Shown here in pieces: positions 37,135 to 45,837 of a stretch of DNA of 64,000 nt (the stretch's first letter is position 1; every line of letters begins with the position of its first letter). The notes beneath the pieces were generated by a model. It did no database searches. It was not told the origin of the DNA and worked only from the letters and a program-made list of their open reading frames with translations. The translations under genes and the position numbers were made by a program. The stretch is from NCBI RefSeq assembly GCF_024218775.1, contig NZ_CP100404.1, positions 496,001-560,000 of the forward strand, given 5' to 3'. This DNA is from Haloarcula marina (GTDB taxonomy: Archaea; Halobacteriota; Halobacteria; Halobacteriales; Haloarculaceae).

Positions 37135-38244
37135 CTACGGGCCGATTCCGTCGAGTAGCGCGTCCACGTCGGCCGCGTCGTTGAACACGTGTACCGACGC
37201 TCGAACCGCTTCGGGGTGGGGGAGCGACCGCACCACGATGCCGCGGTCGGCGAGGCGTTCGACGGTCGCCTCGGGGTCGTCGACGCCGAATGTCACCAGC
37301 CCCGACTCGTAGGACGCGGGACTCATCAATCGGTCGCCGAGGCCGTCTTTCAGGCGGTCGGTCAGTCGTTCCACCCGAGATTGGACGGTGTCGAGGCCGA
37401 CGGCCTCGATGGTCTCGATGGCTTCTGCGAGGGCGACGTAGGGCGCTGGCGAGGTCGTCCCGACTTCGAACCGCCGCGCCCCCTCGTGGTAGGTGTATTC
37501 CTCGGCGTCCATGTCCTCGACGCTTCGGTAGCCGATACGGGTCTGCCGGAGACGCTCGTACGCGTCGGGGTCGACGTACAGCATTCCCGCCCCCCAAATC
37601 CCCAACAGCCACTTGTGGCCCGCTGTCGCCACGAAATCCGCGCCCCACTCGGTCACGTCGACGGGGTGTTGGCCGACCGACTGGACGGCGTCGACGAGTA
37701 CCTGTGCGCCCGCCTCGTGGGCGATGTCCACGACTTCCGAGACGGGGAGCCGAGTCCCGTGGGTCCACGTGAGCGAACTCAGGACGACGAGACGGGCGTC
37801 CGCGACGGCGGTTTTCACGTCGTCCATGTCGAGTCGCCCTCGCTCGGTTTCCAGCACCCGAACCTCGACGTCGTGGGTATCGGCCAGTCGGTCCCAGGGG
37901 AGCGTCCCGGCGGGATGTTCGAGGTCGGTGCGGACGACCACGTCACCCGGCCGCCAGTCGATAGCGCTGGCGACGAGGTTGACGGCGTCGGCGGTGCTCC
38001 GGGCGAATGCGAGGTCCTCGGGCCGCGTGCCGAGGTGTCCGGCGGTGACCTCCCGAGCGGCCGTCATCGCGTCGAACGCCACCGGATACGGTCCCGCTCC
38101 GGCGGGCGCTTCGAATGCGTGGCGTTCGAGGAAGTCCGTCGCCGCGCCGACGACGTTCCGGGGACTCGGGCCGCTCGCTCCCGTGTTGCAGTACGTACAC
38201 CGGTCCAGCGCGGGAATCGACGCGCGAAGCTCCGCGGGGTCCAT
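37135..38244 (-). CDS. Class V aminotransferase (PLP-dependent, SufS/kynureninase-like)
   Basis: A 369-residue pyridoxal-phosphate enzyme. CTYCNTGASGPSP marks the N-terminal arm, ARSTADAVNLVASAI the cofactor phosphate site, VLVDAVQSVGQHP the cofactor Asp, and ATAGHKWLLG the Schiff-base lysine (~211). Family members include cysteine desulfurases and aminotransferases; the cysteine-loop of IscS is not evident, so the reaction is unassigned. It lies 31 bases upstream of the NUDIX-eIF2B gene on the same strand. Confidence 0.87.
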   Translation of the reverse strand: MDPAELRASIPALDRCTYCNTGASGPSPRNVVGAATDFLERHAFEAPAGAGPYPVAFDAMTAAREVTAGHLGTRPEDLAFARSTADAVNLVASAIDWRPGDVVVRTDLEHPAGTLPWDRLADTHDVEVRVLETERGRLDMDDVKTAVADARLVVLSSLTWTHGTRLPVSEVVDIAHEAGAQVLVDAVQSVGQHPVDVTEWGADFVATAGHKWLLGIWGAGMLYVDPDAYERLRQTRIGYRSVEDMDAEEYTYHEGARRFEVGTTSPAPYVALAEAIETIEAVGLDTVQSRVERLTDRLKDGLGDRLMSPASYESGLVTFGVDDPEATVERLADRGIVVRSLPHPEAVRASVHVFNDAADVDALLDGIGP

Positions 38245-38293
38245 ACCGCTTCAACGCGGCCCGCCGTCTTGAGCGCTGTGCGTGTCGCCGCGG

Positions 38294-38638
38294 TCACAGC
38301 GACGCGCCGACGAACCCGCCGAGGGCGACGCCGACCAGCGCGACGGCCAGCGTCCCGCCAGCGTACAGCGCGGCCTGCCGCGGATACCCCAGTTCGGCCA
38401 ACCGAACCGTCTCGAAGGCGAACGACGAGAACGTCGTGAACGCGCCGCAAAATCCGGTACCGACGGCGAGTGCGACCGATTCGCCGACCGGCGCGGCCAC
38501 GAGCGCACCCAGCAGCACGCTCCCCAACACGTTCACGGCCAGCGTGTCCGCCCGGTTGCGTTCGAGTCGCGTCCCGACGAGGTGGCGGCCGAGCGCACCG
38601 GTCATCCCGCCGACGCCGACGAGCAACAGCGGATTCAC
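38294..38638 (-). CDS. crcB: Fluoride channel protein CrcB (second of pair)
   Basis: A 114-residue, four-helix membrane protein. LLLVGVGGMTGALGRHLVG opens the protein, then LAVNVLGSVLLGAL with the key Asn, and GTGFCGAFTTFSSFAFET carries the Phe/Thr-Ser pore motif. CrcB (Fluc) dimers export fluoride. A GTG start overlapping the preceding stop (GTGA) is preferred; another GTG lies three codons upstream. With the neighbouring gene it forms a pair, as expected for heterodimeric Fluc channels with opposite topology. Confidence 0.85.
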   Translation of the reverse strand: MNPLLLVGVGGMTGALGRHLVGTRLERNRADTLAVNVLGSVLLGALVAAPVGESVALAVGTGFCGAFTTFSSFAFETVRLAELGYPRQAALYAGGTLAVALVGVALGGFVGASL

Positions 38639-39030
38639 GACACCCACCTCGCGACGAGGCGGCCGAGGACGACGGCGAGGAAACCGAGCGCGTAGTTGGC
38701 GACGACGTTCGTCACCGCGAGCGCCGGCGAGAGTGAACTCGTCTGGACGGCGAACGTACTGTAGGTGGTAAACGAGGAGAGAAAGCCGGTACCGAGGACG
38801 AGTCGCGTCTCCGCCGAGAGCACGTCGGCGAGGTGGGCCTCGTACAGCAACACTCCGAGCGCGAAACTCCCCGCGACGTTCACGAGGAGCGTCCCGACGA
38901 CGGCCCCGTCGAGGGCCGCGAGCGGCGGTGAGGCGACCGCTACCGAGTGCCGGAGAATCGCACCGGCGAAGCCGCCGACGGCGACGAGAAAGAGCGGTTC
39001 GGCCCGCGAGAGGGCGTGTGACTCGGTCAT
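38635..39030 (-). CDS. crcB: Fluoride channel protein CrcB (first of pair)
   Basis: A 131-residue, four-helix membrane protein. LFLVAVGGFAGAILRHSVAV, TLLVNVAGSFALGVLLYE and GTGFLSSFTTYSTFAVQTS are the conserved Fluc segments (Asn in the second helix, Phe/Thr/Ser in the third). A short charged N-terminus precedes the first helix. It is tightly linked to the second crcB. The 60 bases upstream show no convincing fluoride riboswitch. Confidence 0.86.
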   Translation of the reverse strand: MTESHALSRAEPLFLVAVGGFAGAILRHSVAVASPPLAALDGAVVGTLLVNVAGSFALGVLLYEAHLADVLSAETRLVLGTGFLSSFTTYSTFAVQTSSLSPALAVTNVVANYALGFLAVVLGRLVARWVS

Positions 39031-39089
39031 CACGCACCTCTCTCGGACGGTGGTACTCGTCAGTTGCGATGTGGTCCACGCGCGTTGAG

Positions 39090-40118
39090 TCACGCCCGGT
39101 CGACGGCCGACGCGCGCGGACTCTCGCCGCCGTGTGGCGTCCGTCGCTCGCGGACCTGCACGTGGTGAGTCGACTCCGTGGCGTCGTCGACGACCAACGC
39201 CTCCCCCGTCGCGGCCGGAAGTCGGGTTTCGAGGCTCCCGTCGAGGTACGTCGGCCGAGCGTCGGCGAGTGCGTCGATGTCGGCCTCGCTGGTCAGTCGA
39301 TGCGCTAGCAGCAGGTCCGCCTGCGAGATGGCAACAGCGGGCAGGGCGCTCGGCCGCTGGGTCGCCAGCCAGCAACTGACGCCGGGGTGTCGTCCCTTCG
39401 TCAGCAACCGTCGGAGCGCCGCCGAAGCCACCCCGTGAGTGAACGTGTGCGCCTCGTCGACGAACAGCCACGGCAACCGTCCCGACCCACCCGAAATTCG
39501 CGCGTCGTAGAGCGAATCCGCGACGGCCGCGAGGACGGCGTTTGCGGGCGCGGAGTCCACGCCCGCGAGATTCAGGACCGTCACGTCGGGACCACAGAGC
39601 GTTTCGGTAGCCAGTCCCGCCGCGTCGAACACGCCCCACGACGCCGCGAGCGTCAGGTGGTTGCGCGCCGCGCGACGCACGGCCGGGTCGGCGTCCGCGT
39701 CGTCGACGAAGGCTCGCATCGCCGCCAGCGTCTCGCTCGTCGTCGCCGCCTGCCACACCAGCGCGCCGGTCCCGCTCTCCGGCGAGAGGGCGAGGAGCGA
39801 ACACCAGCGACGCGGGCCGAGTGCGTCCGCTCGGACGCGAGGCGTGACCACCGAAGCGTCGACTGCGGACCCCGCGAGCGACTCGAAGGTTCCCATCGGG
39901 TCGACGACCACGGGTGCGACGCCGTCGACGCTCGCGACGCCTTCGAGGAGGACGCCCAGCGTGTACGTCTTGCCCGACCCGCGCTTCCCGACGACGAGGC
40001 CCGCGTGCGGGCGGTCAGCGTCGACGGCGACGGGCGCGCCGTGACTCCCGTCCCGCGCCCGGTAGTGGCCGAGCGACGCCGTCGGTCCCTGCCCGCCGTC
40101 GCGTCCGATGACGACCAT
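39090..40118 (-). CDS. HerA/VirB4-like P-loop ATPase
   Basis: A 342-residue single-domain motor-type ATPase. Walker A GKRGSGKT is at ~44-51, Walker B reads PWLFVDEAHTF, and sensor-like GVSCWLATQRPSALP follows. The N-terminal beta-barrel typical of full HerA is short or absent (about 35 residues before the P-loop), so this is a reduced member; a role in DNA end processing or conjugation-like translocation cannot be assigned. It shares a symmetrical divergent promoter with the next gene. Confidence 0.75.
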   Translation of the reverse strand: MVVIGRDGGQGPTASLGHYRARDGSHGAPVAVDADRPHAGLVVGKRGSGKTYTLGVLLEGVASVDGVAPVVVDPMGTFESLAGSAVDASVVTPRVRADALGPRRWCSLLALSPESGTGALVWQAATTSETLAAMRAFVDDADADPAVRRAARNHLTLAASWGVFDAAGLATETLCGPDVTVLNLAGVDSAPANAVLAAVADSLYDARISGGSGRLPWLFVDEAHTFTHGVASAALRRLLTKGRHPGVSCWLATQRPSALPAVAISQADLLLAHRLTSEADIDALADARPTYLDGSLETRLPAATGEALVVDDATESTHHVQVRERRTPHGGESPRASAVDRA

Positions 40119-40141
40119 ACCGCCGCTGGTCTCGCCTTGGT

Positions 40142-40169
40142 ACTTGAACCGTCGGCCGAGGGTTCAAGT
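40142..40169. promoter_or_regulatory. Symmetric divergent promoter
   Basis: A perfect 9-base inverted repeat (ACTTGAACC, 10-base spacer, GGTTCAAGT) lies between two divergent genes. Each arm reads GGTTCAAGT outward and its centre is 27-28 bases from the start codon it faces, which is the TATA distance. The repeat is therefore best seen as two identical core promoters giving leaderless transcripts. Confidence 0.5.
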
Positions 40170-40193
40170 GCGGTGCCGGGACCACCCCGTGCC

Positions 40194-40637
40194 ATGAGCG
40201 ACTCACTGTGGAGCGACGAGCGGGCTATCGAAGGACTCCCCATCAGACTGGTCATCGCGCTGGTGGTCGGCGTGGCCTGTCTGAGCGTGATGATGAGCAC
40301 CATCTCGGGTATCGAGACGTTGCAGGTGACCGAAGTCGACGTGGAACCTCACCCCGAGGTGACGACGCCCGGCGACGGCGAGGTGACCGTCACCGTCGTC
40401 GACCCGGAGGGTGCGCCGGTCGCCGACGCCACCGTCGTCGCCAAGAGCGGGACGGCGACGCTGTCACAGGTGGCGACGGCCGAGACGGGACCGCGGGGGA
40501 ACGCCACCCTCTCGCTGTCGCCGTCGCTCGGCGCGAACCAACAGGACGGCACGGTCGTCTTCGAGGTGAAGCCCCCGGCGGGCAGCAGCTATCAGGACGG
40601 GCGGTCGAACACGGACTTGCTGGTCGTGGCCGCTTAG
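40194..40637 (+). CDS. Membrane-anchored protein with Ig-like/carboxypeptidase-regulatory domain
   Basis: A 147-residue protein. One N-terminal helix (LVIALVVGVACLSVMMSTISG) probably anchors it. The exposed part (VTVTVVDPEGAPVADATVVAK... GNATLSLSPSLGANQQDGTVVFEVKPP) is a beta-sandwich of the carboxypeptidase-regulatory or Ig-like type, seen in surface and archaellin/pilin-like proteins. Function is unknown. The last four bases overlap the convergent pcm gene. Confidence 0.65.
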   Translation: MSDSLWSDERAIEGLPIRLVIALVVGVACLSVMMSTISGIETLQVTEVDVEPHPEVTTPGDGEVTVTVVDPEGAPVADATVVAKSGTATLSQVATAETGPRGNATLSLSPSLGANQQDGTVVFEVKPPAGSSYQDGRSNTDLLVVAA

Positions 40638-41362
40638 TCCCAGTCTATCCAGTCTTGCTCCCACCCGGTGCGGGACTGGGCCTGTCGGCGGGCGTGTTCG
40701 CGGTCCTCGCGCTGGGTCCGGTTGCGCTCGACGGTGTCGGCCTGTTCGCCCTCGACGAGCATCGGCTGGAAGGCGACGCTCCCGAGACGCTGGACCTCGC
40801 GGTCGGCGGTGACCGTCGCGAGCGTCTGCTCGCGCCCGCCGAGCGGCATCACGAGACGGCCGTCGTCGGCCAGTTGCGAGACGAGCGCCCGCGGCGGTTC
40901 GATGGCGGCGGCCTCCAGCAGCACGCGGTCGTACGGTGCGTACTCGGGCAGGCCGTCCGCGCCGTCGCGGCGGTCCACGAGGACGGCCTCGTACCCCGCC
41001 TTCGCGAGGTTCTGCCGGGCGTCGTAGACGAGGCGGCGGGTGATGTCGATGGCCTGCACTCGCTCGGGGCCGACGTGTTCGGCGAGGACGGCGGCGGTGT
41101 AGCCGACGCCCGCGCCGACCACGAGCACGTCGTCGTCCGGGTCCGGGTCGAGCGCCTCCAGCAGGCGTGCGGCGGTACTCGGCGAGAGGACGCGGGTTCC
41201 GAGTCGCTCGAACGGTCGGTCCGAGTAGGCTTCCTGTTCGCCGACGAACGCCTCGCGCGGGACCGACCGCATCGCCGCCGACAGCCACTCGCTCTGGACG
41301 ACGCCCTTGCTGTCGTGTTGCAGGCTGTCGACCATATCGCCGCGCAGTACCGCCGGGTCCAT
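40634..41362 (-). CDS. pcm: Protein-L-isoaspartate O-methyltransferase
   Basis: A 242-residue SAM-dependent repair enzyme that methylates damaged isoaspartyl residues. The Pcm signature DVLVVGAGVGYTAAVLAE (SAM motif I) is at ~78-95, with ALLRGDMV/EAFVG region and VQAIDITRRLVYDARQNL (motif II). A helical basic tail (ERNRTQREDREHARRQAQ) is an extra of uncertain use. It is convergent with and overlaps the membrane-anchored protein gene. Confidence 0.88.
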   Translation of the reverse strand: MDPAVLRGDMVDSLQHDSKGVVQSEWLSAAMRSVPREAFVGEQEAYSDRPFERLGTRVLSPSTAARLLEALDPDPDDDVLVVGAGVGYTAAVLAEHVGPERVQAIDITRRLVYDARQNLAKAGYEAVLVDRRDGADGLPEYAPYDRVLLEAAAIEPPRALVSQLADDGRLVMPLGGREQTLATVTADREVQRLGSVAFQPMLVEGEQADTVERNRTQREDREHARRQAQSRTGWEQDWIDWD

Positions 41363-41436
41363 ATCCGAGATTCCCGCCGGAAGTATAAGAATGACGCGCC
41401 CGCCGCCGGGCGGAAAACCGACCTACCGGAGGGTGC

Positions 41437-42090
41437 TCACCACGCCGACCACGCGGTCGACGTCTCGTCGCGGACGTACAGGCGGTTGATGTCCTTCGCG
41501 AAGGCCATGTCGCCGTCGAAGTCCATCTTCTCGTGCTCGTAGCCGTGGGCGTCGTCGCGGACGTGGATGCCCTCGACGGTGAACTCCTCGTCGCCGAAGG
41601 TGTCGGTTTCGCCGACGACGAACTCGTAGTCGCCGGGGACCTGCAGTTTGAAGCTCTCGGTCTCGTCATGACGGCCGTTCTTCGGGTGCATCGTGACGTT
41701 GACGGCCACGTTCCCGACGGCGCGACTCCAGATGGTCTGGACGGCCTCGGCCGAGGCCTCGTCCTCGCGACCCTCGGCCGTCTCCAGACTCGTGATGCGG
41801 ACGGTCATGATGGCTTCCTCGGTCTCCAGCAGGAACTCCTCGCCGACGGCGAGCGTCTCCTCCTCGGGCACGTCGACTTTCGCGCTGAACGAGTCGCCGT
41901 CTTGGGAGACGACCACGTCGCGTTCGAGGGTGGTGTCCTCGGGAATCTGTTCCTTGTGGACGTGGTCGCAGTCGGTACACCTGACGGTGACGTGTCCACC
42001 GGGCTTGAGCACCTCGTGGACGGTTTCGACGTCCGGCGAGCAGGCCGGACACGGGAGCGCGATACGCTCTCCGGGTGTAGCGTCGGTCAT
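41437..42090 (-). CDS. HVO_0476-type zinc finger protein
   Basis: A 217-residue acidic protein. The N-terminus has two CxxC pairs (PCPACSPDV and VRCTDCDHVHKE), giving a rubredoxin-like zinc knuckle. The rest is beta-rich with RDVVVSQDGDSFSAKVDVPE and a C-terminal MDFDGDMAFAKDINRLYVRDE; I match it by resemblance to the haloarchaeal HVO_0476 group. No enzymatic motif is seen; nucleic-acid or protein binding is likely. The ATG before TDATPGERIALPC is chosen. Confidence 0.7.
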   Translation of the reverse strand: MTDATPGERIALPCPACSPDVETVHEVLKPGGHVTVRCTDCDHVHKEQIPEDTTLERDVVVSQDGDSFSAKVDVPEEETLAVGEEFLLETEEAIMTVRITSLETAEGREDEASAEAVQTIWSRAVGNVAVNVTMHPKNGRHDETESFKLQVPGDYEFVVGETDTFGDEEFTVEGIHVRDDAHGYEHEKMDFDGDMAFAKDINRLYVRDETSTAWSAW

Positions 42091-42197
42091 ACGCCCCGCT
42101 TGACGGGCCGGGCGTAAATGGTCGTCGGCACGGATTGGGGCTTGCGTGGCCCTCTCACGGACCGTAGGAAGTCTCGTTCGGGTGAGCGGGCGGCCGC

Positions 42198-43151
42198 TCA
42201 CTCACCACGGGGAAGCGACACTTCCTCGCCGTCCGCGTACACGGTCGGTTCTCTCAGAATCCCGTCGAGGTGGATGGGCGCGTGGGTGTCGCCGCCGATG
42301 GCGTGGTCGTCGCCGATGGCGATGTGGACGGTTCCCCCCGCTTTCTCGTCCAGCAGGACCGACCCCACGAGGTCGGTGACGGCGACGTTCGTGCCGATGC
42401 CCAACTCGGCGAGGTTGTAGGCGTCCCGACCGACTTCTTCGGCGGCCGTCTCGATTTGCTCGCGGATGTCGTCGTCGCTGATGTCGGTGACGTAGCCGTC
42501 CTCGACTTCGAAGCGGAGTTCGCGGCCGTCCAGTTTCCCGTGGGGTCGCATCGTCCCGTCGACGACGAACGTGCCGTCGGCGGTTTCGGGCGCGAGGAAC
42601 ACCTCTCCGGCGGGGAGATTCGACATCTCGCCGGGTTCGTGGACGATACCGGTATCGAGGTTCCACTCGCGGGACCCGACGCCGAAGGTGATGTCCGTGC
42701 CCTGCGGCGAGGTGACGCGAATCTCGGCGGCGTCTTCGACCTGTGCGAGGACGTCCTCGCAGTGCTGTCGGATGGCCTCGTAGTCGGCGTCCAGCCCCAT
42801 CAGGAAGACGCCCTCGGTGATGCCCGGCAGCGTCGCGACCCGCGCCCCGGCGGCGTTGGCCTCGCTGCGGGCCTCGGTGTGACTCAGGCTCTTGGTCGTC
42901 GGCGCGAGCACCACGTCGGCGGTGGCCATCGCACCGGCCACCGGCGCGGGGGGTTCCTCGCCGTGTTGGTCGCCCGGCGGATACCGGAGAAAGACCGTGT
43001 CGTCGGTGATTTCGGCGGCGACCCGGTACAGCGCCTCCCCGATGGCCTTTCGCTTGTCGTCGGTGACGACGGCACACGACTCGTCTGGCTGGAGGTTCAT
43101 GCACTGCTTGACCGCCGTCTCGGCGGGGACGCGGAGCGAGGAGTTGTCCAT
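42198..43151 (-). CDS. M29-like aminopeptidase
   Basis: A 317-residue protein resembling the leucyl aminopeptidase (M29/AmpS) family. RVPAETAVKQCMNLQPDESCAVVTDD begins the Rossmann-like half; RNLPAGEVFLAPET-type segment (NLPAGEVFLAPETADG), AELGIGTN and GTVHIAIGDDHAIGGDTHAPIHLD are its metal-binding stretch with Glu, His and Asp. Family members are metallopeptidases with broad specificity. No signal peptide is present. Confidence 0.83.
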   Translation of the reverse strand: MDNSSLRVPAETAVKQCMNLQPDESCAVVTDDKRKAIGEALYRVAAEITDDTVFLRYPPGDQHGEEPPAPVAGAMATADVVLAPTTKSLSHTEARSEANAAGARVATLPGITEGVFLMGLDADYEAIRQHCEDVLAQVEDAAEIRVTSPQGTDITFGVGSREWNLDTGIVHEPGEMSNLPAGEVFLAPETADGTFVVDGTMRPHGKLDGRELRFEVEDGYVTDISDDDIREQIETAAEEVGRDAYNLAELGIGTNVAVTDLVGSVLLDEKAGGTVHIAIGDDHAIGGDTHAPIHLDGILREPTVYADGEEVSLPRGE

Positions 43152-43185
43152 ACACCCGCGTCGTCCTCGGCGGGATTAACTCTTG

Positions 43186-43305
43186 GTGGGACGGGGCGGA
43201 CGTGAGTCGAACGCGGGCCTGAACCGGCGATGCGTCGTCGGGACGCTGTTCCAGTTGCTGGCGTTTCTCGGGGGTGTCGTGTTGCCGTCTCTCCTCGCCC
43301 ACTGA
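43186..43305 (+). CDS. Possible small hydrophobic protein
   Basis: A 39-codon frame with GTG start; its end, CVVGTLFQLLAFLGGVVLPSLLAH, is clearly hydrophobic and looks like one membrane helix. It is too short for a sure call, and the N-terminal start is ambiguous (LNRRC could also begin at 43219). Nothing else is seen in the 330 bases between the aminopeptidase and the holin-like gene. Confidence 0.25.
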   Translation: MGRGGRESNAGLNRRCVVGTLFQLLAFLGGVVLPSLLAH

Positions 43306-43481
43306 CGCTCGGCCCTGCACCGAAGGCATAAGCCGTGCCGTCGGACACCGCTCAACCGAACAATCGGATGGTCGTCACCCGACTCGACACGTCCTGTTGG
43401 CGACGAACGAACGGTTAGCGACCGCAGAGTGGGGACTCCCTCTCCCGAGTAGTTAAGCGGAATCGATGAGGAAATGTAGCC

Positions 43482-43736
43482 ATGTCGACTAATTCGACGC
43501 AGCTCGACAGTCGGGCGTTCGGACTGGCGTGTGGTCTCCTCTGGGCCTGCGGGGTAGTCGTCCTCGGTATTACGGCCCGATTCGGCTGGGGGAAGCGCTG
43601 GGAGCGACTGTTGGCGGACGTGTACCGCGGCTACAACGAAACGACGACCGGATTGCTCGTCGGCGCTGTCTGGGCGTTCGTCGACGGGTTCACCGGCGGC
43701 TACGCGTTCGCGTGGCTCTACGACCGGCTTCGATGA
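43482..43736 (+). CDS. Holin-like small membrane protein
   Basis: An 84-residue protein with two hydrophobic helices (AFGLACGLLWACGVVVLGI and TGLLVGAVWAFVDGFTGGYAF) joined by a basic loop (GWGKRWERLL). Small proteins of this shape are often named bacteriophage holin in haloarchaea. There is no phage context, so lysis activity should not be assumed; it may be a chromosomal membrane protein. Confidence 0.6.
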   Translation: MSTNSTQLDSRAFGLACGLLWACGVVVLGITARFGWGKRWERLLADVYRGYNETTTGLLVGAVWAFVDGFTGGYAFAWLYDRLR

Positions 43737-43763
43737 CGCCGGGTCGACGGCCGCACGAACGGC

Positions 43764-44624
43764 CTACTCCTGTTCGGGGGCCGGGTCGATGAGGACGGAC
43801 GCCTCGCCGCTGATGACCGTCGTGTCCGTCTCGTCGACCTCCTCGATTTCGAGGCGGTAGCGGTCGTTCCCGAGGTTGGCGATGATTTCACACCGCGCCC
43901 TCACTCGCTCGCCGACTTCGACGGGCGCGCTGTAGGTCACCGTCTGACTGAGGTAGATGACGAGTCCCGGAAGCTTCGACAGCGCCGCGCTGATGACGCT
44001 CGACGCCAGCGCCCCGTGGACGATGCGGCGGCCGAATCGGGTCTGTTCGGCGAACCGCTGGTCGAGGTGGAGTCGGTTCATGTCGCCGCTGACCTCGGCG
44101 AACAGTTCGAGGTCGCGTTCCGAGATGGACTTACTGAAGGTGACCACGTCGCCGACGGAGACGCCGGGCGGACTCTCGTCGTCGTAGTCGTACTCCCACT
44201 CGCGTTCCTCGGCTACGAGCGATTCATCGGGCCGTGCCACGGCGCTACTCGGGAGGTACGGCGCGAGGTCGTCGGCGCGGAGCAAACCGACGACCCGGTC
44301 GCCCTCCATCACGAGCGCCTGATTCACGTCGTGGTCGTACAGTGTCTCGGCCCCCATCTGAATCGGCGCGGACGCGGATACCGTGATGACTGGGTGGGAC
44401 ATGATGCGCTCGGCGGTAATCTCGTCGATGGCGTCGCCCGTCGTGAGCGAACCGATAACGTCCATTCGCGTGATGACACCGACCGGGTCCTCGTCGCGGC
44501 AGACGACTATCGCGCCGTGTCCCATCGACTGAAACCGCGCCGCGAGTTCGTCTAACGGGGTGTCGACGGAGACGATCTCGACCGGCGCCTGCATGATCTC
44601 TCGGACGATTATCGGGACGACCAT
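43764..44624 (-). CDS. CBS-domain / MaoC-like hotdog fusion protein
   Basis: A 286-residue fusion. Residues ~8-120 are a pair of CBS motifs (IMQAPVEIVSVDTPLDEL, IMSHPVITVSASAPIQM with GVITRMDVIGSL) that usually bind adenosyl ligands. Residues ~150-280 are a MaoC-type hotdog: VGDVVTFSKSISERDLELFAEVSGDMNRLHLDQRFA carries the hydratase-like Asp/His (GDxNxxHxD), followed by HGALASSVISAALSKLPG. This suggests an enoyl-CoA hydratase-type activity controlled by nucleotides. Substrate is unknown. Confidence 0.87.
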   Translation of the reverse strand: MVVPIIVREIMQAPVEIVSVDTPLDELAARFQSMGHGAIVVCRDEDPVGVITRMDVIGSLTTGDAIDEITAERIMSHPVITVSASAPIQMGAETLYDHDVNQALVMEGDRVVGLLRADDLAPYLPSSAVARPDESLVAEEREWEYDYDDESPPGVSVGDVVTFSKSISERDLELFAEVSGDMNRLHLDQRFAEQTRFGRRIVHGALASSVISAALSKLPGLVIYLSQTVTYSAPVEVGERVRARCEIIANLGNDRYRLEIEEVDETDTTVISGEASVLIDPAPEQE

Positions 44625-44763
44625 GCTCTCGCTATTGCCTCAAACTACTAACCTTTTCACCGTGAGTGCCGTGGTATCAATTGTCGGTGAGTACAACTAT
44701 CCGAGTTAATTTCTTCAATTATTTTCCGTAAGGAATATACTGTCTCCCGGAGAACGGACGTGT

Positions 44764-45837
44764 ATGCTCCACGTGGGCATCAACGGCTTCGGCACCATCG
44801 GCAAGCGGGTCGCTGACGCGGTGCGTGTCCAGCCTGATATGACGGTCGCTGGCGTCTCAAAACGCTCTCCGAACTTTGAAGCAACCATCGCACGGGACCG
44901 CGGCTACGACCTCTACGCCGCGAGCGAAGACGGCCGAGAAGCCTTCCACGACGCGGACCTCCCGACCGCTGGGGCGGTACACGACCTCGTCGAGGCCAGC
45001 GACGTCGTCGTGGACACGACGCCCGGCGGCGTCGGCGCGACCAACGCCACCCTCTACGCGGACCACGACACGCCCGCCATCTTCCAGGGCGGCGAATCGC
45101 CCGACGTGGCCGACGTGAGTTTCGTCGCCCGCGCGAACTACGACACCGCCGTCGGTGCCGACACCGCCCGCGTCGTCTCCTGTAACACGACGGGACTCTC
45201 GCGACTCTTCGCCCCCCTCGAAGAGAACTACGGCATCGAGAAGGCGCGGGTGACGCTCGTCCGCCGCGGCGGCGACCCGGGCCAGACGAGTCGCGGCCCC
45301 ATCAACGACACCCTACCGGACCCCGTCGAGATTCCCTCCCACCACGGGCCGGACGTGCAGACGGTGTTCCCCGACCTCGACATCGACACGATGGGGATGA
45401 AGGTGCCGACGACGCAGATGCACACCCACAGCGTCAACGTCACGCTGGAGTCGGCCCCGAGCGCCGAGGAAGTCCGCTCGCTGTTGTCTCGCGAGTCCCG
45501 CCTGTTCCTCATCCCCGAGACGCTGGGCATCGACGGGGCGGGTAAACTCAAAGAGTACACACGCGACGCGGGCCGCCCCCGCGGCGACGTGTGGGAGAAC
45601 TGCATCTGGGCCGAATCGGTCACTGTCGAGGGCCGCGACCTCTACCTGTTCCAAGCCATCCACCAGGAGGCCGACGTGGTCCCCGAGAACATCGACGCCG
45701 TCCGGGCGCTCTCGGAACGGACCGCGAGCGCTCGGCAGAGTATCGAACGGACCAACGACGCCCTCGGCGTCGGCCGCGGCCTCGTCCAACACGAGGAGGG
45801 CGAGATTCCGAAGGCCGACAGCATCGCCGACGACTGA
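44764..45837 (+). CDS. gap: Type II glyceraldehyde-3-phosphate dehydrogenase
   Basis: A 357-residue archaeal-type [21 protein letters not shown]-like opening ([17 protein letters not shown]) is the cofactor loop, [11 protein letters not shown] holds the catalytic Cys (~140), and [13 protein letters not shown] and [14 protein letters not shown] follow as in the family. Length equals typical archaeal GapB. It interconverts glyceraldehyde-3-phosphate and 1,3-bisphosphoglycerate, probably in gluconeogenesis. The 139-base upstream gap is AT-rich with a GAATATAC element about 26 bases before the ATG. Confidence 0.93.
   Translation: MLHVGINGFGTIGKRVADAVRVQPDMTVAGVSKRSPNFEATIARDRGYDLYAASEDGREAFHDADLPTAGAVHDLVEASDVVVDTTPGGVGATNATLYADHDTPAIFQGGESPDVADVSFVARANYDTAVGADTARVVSCNTTGLSRLFAPLEENYGIEKARVTLVRRGGDPGQTSRGPINDTLPDPVEIPSHHGPDVQTVFPDLDIDTMGMKVPTTQMHTHSVNVTLESAPSAEEVRSLLSRESRLFLIPETLGIDGAGKLKEYTRDAGRPRGDVWENCIWAESVTVEGRDLYLFQAIHQEADVVPENIDAVRALSERTASARQSIERTNDALGVGRGLVQHEEGEIPKADSIADD

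Noticed and set aside
39031-39089. Possible fluoride riboswitch upstream of the crcB genes
   Set aside because: The stretch lacks the GGNGAUGG ... CCGCC pseudoknot pattern and the spacing; nothing beyond a weak promoter was seen.
43482-43736. Prophage indicated by the holin-like gene
   Set aside because: No integrase, terminase, portal or structural genes are nearby, and neighbours are housekeeping; the name holin reflects shape only.
44625-44763. TrmB-type operator (TACT-N7-8-GAGTA) before gap
   Set aside because: GAGTA occurs (in GTGAGTACAAC) but no TACT at the required distance on either strand.
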